NCBI GenBank assembly: GCA_033030425.1
Contig: JAUFSD010000015.1
Span: 1,054,001-1,118,000 of the forward strand
Reading direction: 5' to 3'
Length of the DNA stretch: 64,000 nt
Source of the DNA: Verpa conica
Taxonomy: Eukaryota > Ascomycota > Pezizomycetes > Pezizales > Morchellaceae
Every line of letters starts with the position of its first letter. Position 1 is the first letter of the stretch. The notes under the pieces were generated by a model. The model was not told where the DNA came from. It made no database searches and saw only the letters and a list, made by a program, of their open reading frames with translations. A program made the translations under genes and the position numbers. Positions 24,435 through 35,074 of the stretch are shown here, one piece after another.

Positions 24435-27125
24435 CTATCTAGCCATCACGACCTGCCCAGCTCCACTCCCAGCCACAGTCACAGTCACAGCCACTCCTGC
24501 CCCACTACCGCCGCCACCACCACCACCACCACCACTTCCACCACCACTCCCTCCGCTCACTGTCGGTACTGCAGGCGCTGCCATGCTCCCAGGAATCGCC
24601 CTATCACACCCCTCCTTGACCCAACTCGCCTCGCACCAAAAGTCTTGCCCTAATCTCTTCCGGGCATCGATAGCATCCCTTACATTCGTAAACTCGACCA
24701 CCACTTCTCGGCCCTGTGTACGTCCATCTCTTGCCACCTTCCCTCTTGCGCCTTCACATAACCAGAACCCAAACCGCTTCCCACCAACATCGGAAACAAT
24801 CTTTTGTAAAGGTACGTCATACGGGACACAGTGTATCATGAATGTACGACTTGCCCCGTAGCGGACGACATGAGTTGCGATATCGCGGTCGAGAGCTCGA
24901 ACGGGCTTCTCATTCCATGTAAATTCGACTGGTGTTGGAGTCTTGCCTCCCGGGTGGGGGAGGGTCACTTTACCGCCATTCAGGTGCGCGCGCGCGTATG
25001 ACATAAAGACTGCAGCGTCACGGGGGCGAAGGAACCATAGAAATGCAACATCCTTTTCAAGTGCCATGCGAACCGACTCAAGTGGCCCACCAGAGATCAG
25101 CTCAAGGAGCTCAGCAACTTTGGGTTGAAACCCATGGAAGCGGCAGAATACACCGCGCCTAGAGTCGCCGGATATGGTGATGAGTTCATCGACTTCGCGA
25201 TCTATTTGTGGGCGGGAAGGGGGAGAGGGAGCGTTGATACGGTCGAAAAGGGACCGGGATTCAGAAGGTGCGAGAATGGGCTGTTTCACACGATCAAAAA
25301 GGGAGCGTTGTGGGGGAGAGGGGGGTTGTGTGTGTACAGGAATTGGCTGTGGGGTTTGTGGGGTTTGCGGGGTTTCAGCGATAGCACGGATTGTGTAATT
25401 ACTGCGGGCAGAGGTGGAAGTAGGGGTATGAGCTGCATCATCTTGATCTTCAGCACTACGTTTAGTGCCACGAGTGGTCATGACCGGAGAGGTAGGGCTC
25501 TCGTGAGGTTTAGAACTTTGACCATTGGTTGAAGTGTTCGTCCCGTTTGCTTTTGCATGAGGGGTAAATTCTGGCCTTTGCTCTCGTTCTCGTTCGGTTC
25601 GATCAATTGATGCTCTGCGTTCTTTTCTTTGCTGTCGAACAAGATCGTTGAGGTCATCGTTAAGGCGGTTCTTGTCTTGGCGTAGCGTGTGGATCTCGCC
25701 TAGCATCCGCTTTGAACGCTCTTCCAAGGTTGTAACCTCGCCTTCAAGATCTTTGATCCTTTGAGTTTGACGCTCACTCTTTCGAGTGAGGTAGAGGTTA
25801 TCATCGACAAGCTTCTTGTTTGTGGACTCGAGGTCCAGGCGTTGTGAATTTGTTGCTGTAGACTTTTCTACCCGGAACATTTTGACGCGTATATCGACCA
25901 ACTCATTGTTAAGGCGGATTTTGTCATCTTGTAGTTGTTGTTGCCTGAGCTCTGCGGCCTTTTTTGCGTCAAGGAGTTTGATATTTGTATCTGTGAGGTG
26001 TTTGTTGTTTTCGTGTAGGTGATTGTTTGTTGCTTCGAGCTGCTTTTTGTTGTCCTCTAGTTGATTGATCCTTGCCTCAAGGTTCTTTTTGCCGTCTTCG
26101 AGTTGTCGGTTTCTCCCTTCTAATTGATTTGTATCCGTGTCGACCGTAAAGTGTCTATTATCCCCTAGCTGCTTAAGTTTTGCCTCAAGTGCATGTTTGT
26201 CATCCTCTAGTTCGCTGTTCTTTGACTCTAGAACAATATTCTTCTTCTGCGCACGTTCGTATTGTGATTCTAGCATATTGATCTCGGCAACAAGATCCAA
26301 GTTCTTTTTCTGTAAGTCCACGTTACTCTGTTCGTTAGTCTTCACCACGGTCTTGAGCACACTGACAGTCTTATTTAGGGACGCATTCCCGGTCTCAAAT
26401 GATTTTAGTCTTGAGAGAAGCTTCTCATTCTCTGACCTGAGTAGCTCAACCTCTTCCGTGCTGCACTCCTTACGCTGCGGTGCCGCAGGGCCACCACCTG
26501 ATTCCAGAGCTCGACTCCGCGCAGTGAGAGTCGACTTCTCTAGCGCTAGCCTATCAACCTCCGCTCTACAGGCCTCAAGCTCTGAGGTGGTGGCTCGATA
26601 TTGGGATTCGAGAGATGTATATCTCTTTTCTTGTTCCTCTCTTGCTGCAGTAGCCGCGGATCCTTGCCATCGATCCCTCATATTCTTCACCTCCGCCATC
26701 AACGCCCGCGATTTAGCCTCCGAAGTTTCTAACGCGAGAGAAACTTTCCGGTTTTGTTCGTTGAGATCCTCATTTTTACGCTCAAGGGATTCCAGTTGTG
26801 CTTGATGAACCCCAAACTCGATAGACGCGCCTAGTTGCGCGTCGGTTGTGCCGTCATTGCCGTTTCCGCCGCCGCCGCTGCCACCGCCGTGTTGTTGGAT
26901 AAATAGTGATGAAAGCATAGACTCCTTCTCAGCGAGCTGGGTTCGCAGTGCCGAGATCTCGGCTTGAGTTTGTTCATGGCTTGCACGCGAGAGGAGGAGA
27001 AGTGATGGGAGTGCAGTGTCGAGAAGGTCAGGTGGGGTAGAGTCGAAGAATGACCGGAGGGAACGGGGAGTTGCCTAAGGCGTCAGTGAGTAATGGGGGG
27101 TGACAAACGGGGAAGAAGATACCAT
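24435..27125 (-). CDS. Long coiled-coil protein with RRM-like C-terminal region and poly-Gly tail
   Basis: The best model starts at ATG 27125-27123, which is the whole first exon. A 48-nt intron follows (27122-27075, GTATCT...CTTAG) and then exon 2 runs 27074-24435, giving 880 residues. A TAG directly precedes exon 2 in frame, so without the intron the first Met would be residue 54. Residues 2-53 (ATPRSLRSFFDSTPPDLL...) look like real coding sequence. Residues about 35-450 form a long heptad-type coiled coil with repeated LE/QLED/DNKKQLE motifs. Residues 450-590 are Ser/Pro/Thr-rich and probably disordered. Residues about 600-810 contain two stretches resembling RRM folds (GVFCRFHGF and TFMIHCVPYDVPL as possible RNP2-like strands). 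The tail is almost pure Gly/Ser then VAVTVTVAG. Function unknown; a scaffold that binds RNA or organises a cellular structure is a guess. Confidence 0.72.
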
Positions 27126-29365
27126 CGTCCCCTGTCTGTATAAGATGGCACTTTATGGGCCAGAGTAGATAGGAAGATTGGTATTGGAGGGGTGGGGTTT
27201 GTTAGATGTAGATATTTTAGTAGATCAAGATGAGATAGCTGAAGGATAGAACATTAATTGATGTGTACAATGAATGGTCTATGAAAGTTGCTTGTATGTG
27301 TTTGACGGAGTGACGTTGACTGAAGGTTGTTGAGGGGATCCTTGATGGGGGGGGGATGTTGGAGATCTGGAGTCCAGTTGGCGCTTGGGGATCGTGGTCG
27401 CACAGATCACTCCCCGCTCAGGATGCGCCAAGACATTGCTGTCAGATAATCTGGGGTTGTGGGGGAAACGGAAATGTATGGTGTTTGGCGGGGAGAGTAC
27501 GGATGGTTAATATTTATAGATAAGTACTGTTTCTCAGTATTTTATTCTTGGAGGGGAAAGGTATGAAAGACAGGGTTTTGGCGGCTTTCTTTCATTGTTA
27601 TCACTCGGCAATACGAGTGATTATCGGTGAATGGTAGGACTTGAATACCTGTACTTGGATGTATCTGTAGTTGTTTAGCATAAGTGACATGATGCTCAAG
27701 GAGACACAGTATACCTCTCTTTGGTGGGTCAAATGGTGCCAGAAACTTATGTGTAGTCCATGTGTGATATGTCTACATATACCCGGCCTGTTTAACTACA
27801 TGTGGTAGCTACACTGAAACCCTAACCCACATAGATCCTGACATCACTATCTCATATGTTTCCTCTACCAACTTAGACCAAAAGTACCTCATATTAATGC
27901 TGTTTCTCTAACGGCTTCTACATCTCCTTCATATCCTTGCCTCCTATCTATCGCCATTTCCCTGTTATTCTCTTTATGGTTCGATCTGTACTTGCTCATT
28001 CTAATAGCACAGATTTCAGAAGTTGGCGCTTGATACACAGCTCACTACATTACCTCTCACTTTTGGTTGATGATTGTATGGGATGTGACTATTTTGTCTA
28101 TCTCTAGCATCCTATCACACCATGTTCGTGAAGGGACCGTCAAATAAAATAGGTATGAAGCGATAAAAAAAACTTCTTCGTAGAAGTGAGAAGGCTAACT
28201 CAGATCTGACTCACCCATCTATCTACTAGGATTCTCCCGAAAAGCCTTTTATCGTTTGCGTACAGATAGGGTACTATTCATCACTAAAATTGTGAACCAT
28301 GTTCTCTGACGTGTTGGGTCATATAACCAATAGATCGGCCAAACTTCTGTACTCAGGACAGGGAAGAATTTAAATATTAAGTATAGTTGATTCCAATTAA
28401 GAGGCATATTTTACTCGCCGGAGGTAACCGATTGGCGGGAATCACAATACACTCATGTTCTTTGGCCTTATGGTGTCATAGGGTTCTTGATCAATTACTT
28501 TAACCGAGTATCAGCCTTGGGCCTGGAACGTGTATTTTTCAGTACCCATAACTACTTCTGGGAGCCACATGACAGACTACAGGGTTCTCAGATGAAAGCT
28601 CTAGACTGGGGGTGCAATGCCTTGTAAATGTCTCTGATGTTGACAGTTTATCTCACAGCTCATTGGAAAGCGGACCTTTTTCCGTGCGGCGGGTAAGCTG
28701 TCCACTGATGGAGTTTCTTGTGCACTGCCTCGCTCAAACGCTTTGTAGTCACCAAATTCCTATCCTCAACAGATTACGACTGTCAGCTTTAAAGAAAGCT
28801 GTAGACTAACACAGTTACAGTAGTGATAATCGCGACTTTAGAAGGTATTTACTACTTTTTGCGCGAATCAGGGCTATTGTCCTAGTTTGACGCCTCGAAT
28901 CGCGACCCCTGCGTGAATAAGACTTCCACTGGGGCTTGAATCTACAGCATTGATCTCAACATTTTTGGTCGCACTACCATGCGATCTTGGTTGTGTACCC
29001 TAATAAAAACCTGGGTAGTTCTATTGTATGCGTACCTAAGGAATCATTCATGCTTACCTGCGGCCTTACCCCTATTCGTCGGAGGGTAAAAATCTAAGGT
29101 TTTGGAGTGGACTCGTTCCGCATACCATAGAAACTGTGCCAAGCCTATGGAGTTTGATGTTATACAGGGATAGCCTGCTCAAAATTTTCAGATCTTTGCA
29201 AGTAGTGACAGCTACATGCATATGAGGCTAGAATGGTCTAAAACATCTGCTTTTAACATTTCAAAGGGCTAGATTTACTAGCAAAGGTGAAGAAAAACAA
29301 ACCTTCGCTGTATCACATTGCGGCCCTCTTCCGAAAGGTGGGTAGAAATATGATTTCTAGTTAAT
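27126..29365. other. Gene-free stretch between coiled-coil gene and ankyrin pseudogene
   Basis: The left part is the promoter side of the minus-strand coiled-coil gene, with a G9 run near 27345. A TATCACTCG motif at 27599-27607 is followed at once by an inverted CGAGTGATTAT. Nothing codes convincingly. I looked just upstream of 29366 for the NACHT P-loop expected before the ankyrin relic and did not see one. Confidence 0.45.
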
Positions 29366-31012
29366 TTGTTAACCTGGTCTAGGTCTCTACTAGCTCATTT
29401 CCAAATTAATCACCTCTGTCAGCGGATGACTTTGAAACAGATGTTTAATGAGCTTGATGACCTTAAGGGATCCCTCTCTGGACAGAGGCCTTTGGATCCG
29501 ACCTACAATAGAGTCTTAAGAGCCATCATGAATCAACCAAAGAATGCCAAAGAACTAGCAATAAGAACTCTCTCGTGGATTGTGAAGGCACAAAGAATAC
29601 TTACCGTTGGCGAGATTCGGCAAGCTGTCTCTATTCAACCAGGTCGTTATGAGTTCGATGAGCTCAATTTGCCAGACGTAGCAACTATTCTCGGTGTTTG
29701 TGGTAACTTTGTAACGGTCGACGAGGATGGTGGCACAATTCGCCTTGCACATCAGACTATGCAGGAATACCTCCCGAGGAGCTCGATCATAGTTAGTGCA
29801 GATTCTCAACTAGCTATAGCTTGTACTACCTTTCTCTCTTTCGATACCTTCGCTCGTGGCCCTTGCAAATCTATGGACTCATTGAGAGATAGATTCGAGA
29901 CGCAACCTTCCTTAAGTTATGTGGCTTGTCACTTTCCACAACATATTACAACCTGTAACGAATCAATAACCAAGGAGGTTCTTCTCAGATTTCTCAGCAA
30001 TCCCCGGGCAATTTCTTCGTATAAGCAGGCTCAAGAGTACCTAGTCCCGAATACTTGTTCTTGGGTGCCACCAATCAGCAATGTCCCGTTAAATATAGCA
30101 TGTTCTCTCGGTCATGTTATGGTGGTCGAGCACCTCTTAAAATTTTATTTTGACGGTGGCTCCAACCCTGGTTATATGTCACCTCTAGAGGTAGACAAGT
30201 GGGGGATATCAGATCATGATGGTAACTCAATGGCTGCGCTACACTATGTCGCATACTACGGGCACGATACTGTGGCTCGAATACTTCTCAGTAGAGGCGC
30301 CGACATATCAGCTAAGGACCAGCGGTTACGGACACCATTACATTATGAGTGGGGGGCTGAATTCTATCACACGACATTTACCAACCCAGATTCCCATGAC
30401 CAATACCTCAAAGACCTAGGATGGACAGCAATACAAGTATATAAGCTAGAGGGACACGAGTCGGCGGTAGAAAAATTTGTTGAGTATAATGCAGATATCT
30501 CTGTTAGGGACAAACGTGGACGAAGCTTGGAATTAGCGGTATCTGGAGGCTCTGGGGCAATTATCAGGAAACTCGTTGAGAAGGAAGCAGATATTTCGAT
30601 ACTGGATTCTTTAGGACGGCCGATGCCAAGAGGAGCAGTCCTTTCGGAGTAAAATGAGATTGTACGATTCCTCCTTGAAAATGGGGCTGACCCCACAATA
30701 CAAGATCGGTATGGGTTAACTGCGCTGCACTTAGCTGTTCGTAGTAAACCACAGGTAGCTGTGCAGATGCTCCTCAAGGAGGGGGTTGATATATTAATTC
30801 CAGACAACAGTGGAGAGACTGCGCTACAACTGGCAATTTTCAACGAAGATGTCACGCTTGTCCGAATTATTGCAAAATCATTGTTTGAGGAACATAGGAG
30901 CTTAAAATATCCTATGGATTTGTTGTACTCAATCATAGACTCTTGTAATACCGAAAGTCAGGGTGGGGGGAGATCAGTAAACGCTAACAAGGTTGATCAA
31001 GGTATGATATAA
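29366..31012 (+). pseudogene. NLR-type (NACHT-ankyrin) gene remnant, 5' truncated with an in-frame stop
   Basis: The frame encodes the part that follows the NACHT domain in fungal STAND receptors. There is a LLAHFQINHLC segment like the usual FLLAxLQIDSL, then a winged-helix-like region with RTLSWIVKAQRILTVGEIR and RLAHQTMQEYL. At least five ankyrin-type repeats follow (ALHYVAYYGHDTVARILLS, TAIQVYKLEGHESAVEKF, ALHLAVRSKPQVAVQMLL and others). There is no ATG ahead of the conserved start and no P-loop is seen upstream, so the effector and nucleotide-binding parts are missing. A single TAA at 30650-30652 interrupts an ankyrin repeat exactly where NEEIVRFLLENGAD would be expected, and the same frame stays open to 31012. 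I read it as a decaying gene. A longer spliced gene with a stop is the alternative. Confidence 0.75.
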
Positions 31013-31148
31013 AAACCTCTAGAATGTTTCCATACAAACTCTTTGTTTATTTTCTTACGTGGTGTCATTCAAATTAGGCGAAAAACACAGAGACTGCATT
31101 CTTGATCCATAGCACGGAAGAAATCATTGGAATATTGAATGGGCGCCA

Positions 31149-31532
31149 ATGGACCACATAAAACATAGCACCCACATAGAACGCTCTGTTTCTAGTTATT
31201 TGTCCCTTTCTCGCAATGTTGGGGAGATCCAGGCAGTAATGGTCGAACTAGAGGAGATAATCAACAAAAAGAGTCTGAGGTCGTATGCTGTAGAAATAAC
31301 TTTACGTTTAATTCTTTTATTTGGTCATCTCGTGGGTGAAAATACAGATGTCCAATCGGTCGTTAGATTAAATGATCAAGGTACGGAGTCCTCAAAACCT
31401 TTGACACTTTCAAGACCTGCTGACCTTCCGTTACCTCTCTATAGCTTTGTCTATATTGGGGAATACCTATACCGAGGCCGAATACCAGCAATTCTGGTGG
31501 GGAGACAAATCTTTTCGGACCTGGATAGATAG
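31149..31532 (+). CDS. Possible exon or small hypothetical protein
   Basis: An ATG-started 127-codon frame just downstream of the ankyrin remnant. It has a charged N-terminal part and an amphipathic stretch (NVGEIQAVMVELEEIINKK), but no recognised domain. It may be the tail of the neighbouring ankyrin gene joined through introns: a GTATGA donor at the end of that frame is followed by an ATTAG acceptor. The phases lead to a stop, so I could not join them. It may also be chance. Confidence 0.22.
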   Translation: MDHIKHSTHIERSVSSYLSLSRNVGEIQAVMVELEEIINKKSLRSYAVEITLRLILLFGHLVGENTDVQSVVRLNDQGTESSKPLTLSRPADLPLPLYSFVYIGEYLYRGRIPAILVGRQIFSDLDR

Positions 31533-32590
31533 ATTTTTATATTAGAGAAGGGTAAAGCTTTTAGATTTCCCATCTCTTTGGTTTAACTAAAACTTGGATC
31601 CTTCCTAATTTTTTCCCCGTTTATGGGATTCTCTATTTTTTTCTAAGACTATATCCTGGTATACATAAGCAAGCTGTTTTAATTTGTCGCCTCCAAAAAG
31701 AATTGCTCTGTGGTCTGGGACATGGACTTTTTACGGAATTATTCTTTTTGAGTATAGGCTATCGAATAAGTATATTGCAAATTCGAGTAGGATTTTAGAT
31801 CTATAACGTAGGAGACTTGATCTATTAAGAGCGCATCCTGTTAGGGTGACCCGTCTCTCCCGCGATTATCGGGACTAGTTTTGTAACAGATCTTATCAGT
31901 GCGTACGGGCTTTTTGGATAAAGATAAGGATTGCTGGGCAACGCCACACGCCACACGCCACACCTACCAAACGAGGGGATTCCTTTCACATGTCAAGCTG
32001 TCAAACCCTGCGTCGCACATGCGAATCGCTGGGTTATCTCACCCCATCTGGTGTGACGCTTCTGGCCGTTTGGCATCTCACAGGAGACTGCAGGTACCAA
32101 TAACAGGTTGGAGTGATACCAAAGCAGAGAGGAGGAAGAAGGGGGAGGAGGAGGAGGAGGAGGAGGAGGAAGAGAACAGAGAAGAGGTGAGATGAGGGTG
32201 ACCAGCTATGATGTGATTCGAGTTGACTCAGTCTGTCACGCACATGTTTGAGCCTCACGAGATTTTTGGGTGGAAGAGAGTCTTCGGGGTAGATTGATTA
32301 TGCAAGTTATGTGCACGGGTACAATTCCATTGGGGTCTTTTTATTTCCCCTGTCCTCTCTCCCCTCTTCCTCTCCCTCTCCTCCCCCTACTCGATCAGTC
32401 TCGCTGAGTGTGCCTTATCTCTCTACTACCTACATACATCCTCTCTTAAAATAAAAATAAAATTCAAACCCGGGCATTCTCGGAAGCGCTATCAAATGAG
32501 TTTTTAGCACCGTCAGTTCCCACCCCCCAACTTTCCTTCTTACAAGCCCTGACCCCCAATACAACAGTTCAACTTCAACCCCTCACAACA
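31533..32590. promoter_or_regulatory. Intergenic and upstream region of the two-helix membrane protein
   Basis: Contains three CGCCACAC-like units near 31943-31966, a (GGA)n microsatellite at about 32145-32170, and a strong pyrimidine tract at 32344-32390 about 200 nt before the ATG at 32591. Pyrimidine-rich tracts upstream of the start are common near fungal transcription starts, so this is a plausible core promoter. No TATA box is obvious. Confidence 0.35.
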
Positions 32591-33607
32591 ATGGAATCTT
32601 TACAATTACACTTCCAGTCTAGTGATTCCGAGGCCGATCACAGCCTCGCATACCGTCTTGGGTCATCTGTCCTAAACAGTCTTCCCATCTACGGCCGCTT
32701 CCGCCGCACGGAAACAGAGGAGAAATTTGCACCCTCGATAAGCGGGACCAGGACTCCACCACCAGGCTACTACGACCTCAGTGCACTAGAACGGGAGCGG
32801 GAGCCAGAAGGCTCTAGCACCGCAGCAGAATTGAACCCCGGGAACGGGAACGCTAAGAAGCGATCTCCACCACTAGCGTGTGAAAGCACGATGACCGAAG
32901 ACTTACCAGCCGAGGGGCCTAACTCCGCCACGAAGCGGTTCCTCAGCTCGTTCGGAACATTGCTCAAAACACTCGGCAGCGAGTCCCCAGCCGCAGAAAT
33001 AGTTTCGAGCTGGCTACCGGAGGAATCGAGTCTTGTGGCACATACAACCACAACTGTGGCGAGTAGTCACGGCGAGTGTAACTGCTTCCAGTGCTTTCAG
33101 CAACACCAATTGTATCTTCTCTGGCTGCAGAGTCAGGGTCAGGGTCAAAACTACCCTGTAATGCATCAGCAGCATACTCAGCAGCAGATACTCTCTGTTT
33201 CGTGCCAGCGGCCGACGCTCCCGCCACGGCCTGGAAAGCCATTGTTGCATAGGTTTACGGCTACGTTGATCTTGCAGATCTTTACGTTTGCATTTGTGGT
33301 GTATCCGCATGTTAAGTCGCTTTTTCTCACCGGGTATGCATGGGAGCGGAGGAATCATGTCTCGGAGAGGGTTTTGACGGCTGTGTTGGGAATTTCCGGG
33401 TGGGTGTGGTTGTGGGTTATGTGGTTGCTTGATGGTACTGCGGCGAGTACAGAGTGGAGGGGGGAAGTTGGTGAGCAGAGAGTTAGGAAGTGGGTTGTGA
33501 AGACTGGTGGTGAAGTAGTTGGTGGTGTGGTTGATGGGTTGCAGATGGGCATGAGTGTATGGGGAATTGGAGGGAAGGGGAAAGGTAGGATGGTGGTTGT
33601 GGGATAG
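32591..33607 (+). CDS. Hypothetical protein with two C-terminal membrane helices
   Basis: An uninterrupted 338-codon frame with a good ATG context (CAACAATGG). Residues 1-160 are polar, rich in Ser/Pro/Glu and probably disordered. Residues 163-200 are Gln-rich with a CNCFQC motif. Two hydrophobic segments at about 222-238 and 261-280 should span a membrane, separated by a short loop with WERRNHVSER. The end is Gly/Val-rich. The codon use and length make chance unlikely, and the frame sits behind a pyrimidine-rich promoter-like tract. No known family is recognised. The layout resembles many small fungal endomembrane or mitochondrial proteins, but that is only a shape argument. Confidence 0.7.
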   Translation: MESLQLHFQSSDSEADHSLAYRLGSSVLNSLPIYGRFRRTETEEKFAPSISGTRTPPPGYYDLSALEREREPEGSSTAAELNPGNGNAKKRSPPLACESTMTEDLPAEGPNSATKRFLSSFGTLLKTLGSESPAAEIVSSWLPEESSLVAHTTTTVASSHGECNCFQCFQQHQLYLLWLQSQGQGQNYPVMHQQHTQQQILSVSCQRPTLPPRPGKPLLHRFTATLILQIFTFAFVVYPHVKSLFLTGYAWERRNHVSERVLTAVLGISGWVWLWVMWLLDGTAASTEWRGEVGEQRVRKWVVKTGGEVVGGVVDGLQMGMSVWGIGGKGKGRMVVVG

Positions 33608-35074
33608 GAGGTATATGGTTAGAGAGATGGATTATTGTAATCTTTGTTATTGTTCTTTTTAGTCAAGTGGGATGGTTTTATGAGTAGAGCATAAGATTAG
33701 ACTGATATAGATTATAGGTATTGTGCAATATACTGGTGTGAGTATTTTGACATACAGTACGAGGTTGGAAATTGTGATTGCTGGAATAATTTTATTAGCT
33801 TGACAAAACCAATATCTTATAAGAGTATACAGGTTTATAAAACACGAGATCGGTATCGGGGAGTGGAATACTCCTATCCATAGACGAGGACCTTGATTGG
33901 TTCTGTCTAATCGATCAAAGTATGAGTTGAGGGAGGTCATACAAGATCACTCGGGGAGTATATAGGTTACTTCGGCTATAGGAACTAGACCGCTGCTTTT
34001 GGTGTGTAGTGTCTTCCACTTTACTCACGGGGATATTGGCCATCTACATCAAGTATCACGTGACAGTTTCCCAGGTATTTTTTATTTAGAGTTGGCTACT
34101 TCCCCTCAAGGGCTGGGGGAGCTGTTTCTTTCTATTCAAGTGACTAGACGCTTGTTCCGAAACTTTCCCGAGTACATTTCTCTTGGTTTGGATACACAAG
34201 TCCCAGTGAATGTCGTGTTACCGGAACTGCCACTTTTGTTACCAGAAGTGGTACTACTACTACCAGCACCGCCACAGTTTCAGCTTCAGCTCCCGCCACT
34301 ACTACTATTGTAATTGGTACTAGAATCCAGATTTTGTACTGTGGCTAAGAAGTTAGTAAGATTAGTGTAGTGAGGGTGAGTATACGGGCGCATTTCTATG
34401 CACTTCAACTTGCACCAATTAGGTCAATAACTATGTATTAATATTTAGTAGTTCTATTTAGGAAAGAGCTTTTGTAAGAATGCTTTGTTTCCAAATATGT
34501 GAGTAGTGAATATCAAGGCTCTATATCAGTTGGATTCAATACTCGAGTGAGTATCAGTGAAGCAAACACTTAGCTGTATGCAGGTTGTTGCAATCGACCT
34601 GTATGCTGACTGGGGCAATTAGAATCCAGCCTTGTGCTACATGAGTCCTGTGCTCGACTCGTATTAAGTGAACAACCTTGTATTCTTCTGCCCACCCATT
34701 CCCCCAGACCATTTGATTTCATTTGAAAACGTACCGATAGAGCCGATGAGGCTCTAGTTCTGTGCAGAAATCAATTAAAGACCCTGGTACGTGTTACCGC
34801 TTGACCTGCTACAACAGCTATCCACGGGGGGGGCGTGATCAGCGATGCCCTGGGTCTTGGCAACAGGAGCTAGGTGTTTCGACTGGACGAAACACTGATA
34901 ACCCTGTCACGAATCCTGAATATAATCCGTGTAACATGATATTCCCATTTTAGCCTCAACCGGTGTGGGACAGACAGGCAAGAGAGCGCCGAGCCACAAT
35001 CACTTTTGCGAATAACATACCCTCATAGATTGATTCTTCCCAAAAATATTTCTTTGAACCAAAAGGAGGCAACA
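33608..35074. other. Intergenic stretch with a Ser/Thr-rich relic
   Basis: Mostly AT-rich. At about 34180-34340 one plus-strand frame encodes a Thr/Ser/Ala-rich string (GTATFVTRSGTTTTSTATVS), which looks like a fragment of a secreted or wall protein. It has no start and no recognisable domain. The rest up to 35074 is the upstream region of the 15-exon gene. Confidence 0.35.

Noticed and set aside
26137..26805. 222-codon Ser/Phe-rich plus-strand frame
   Set aside because: Antisense to the coiled-coil region; Ser/Phe/Leu richness is what reversed Glu/Lys codons give.
31899..32195. Frame ending in a run of glutamates
   Set aside because: The Glu run is a GGA microsatellite read in frame; the start is not ATG and the rest is not protein-like.
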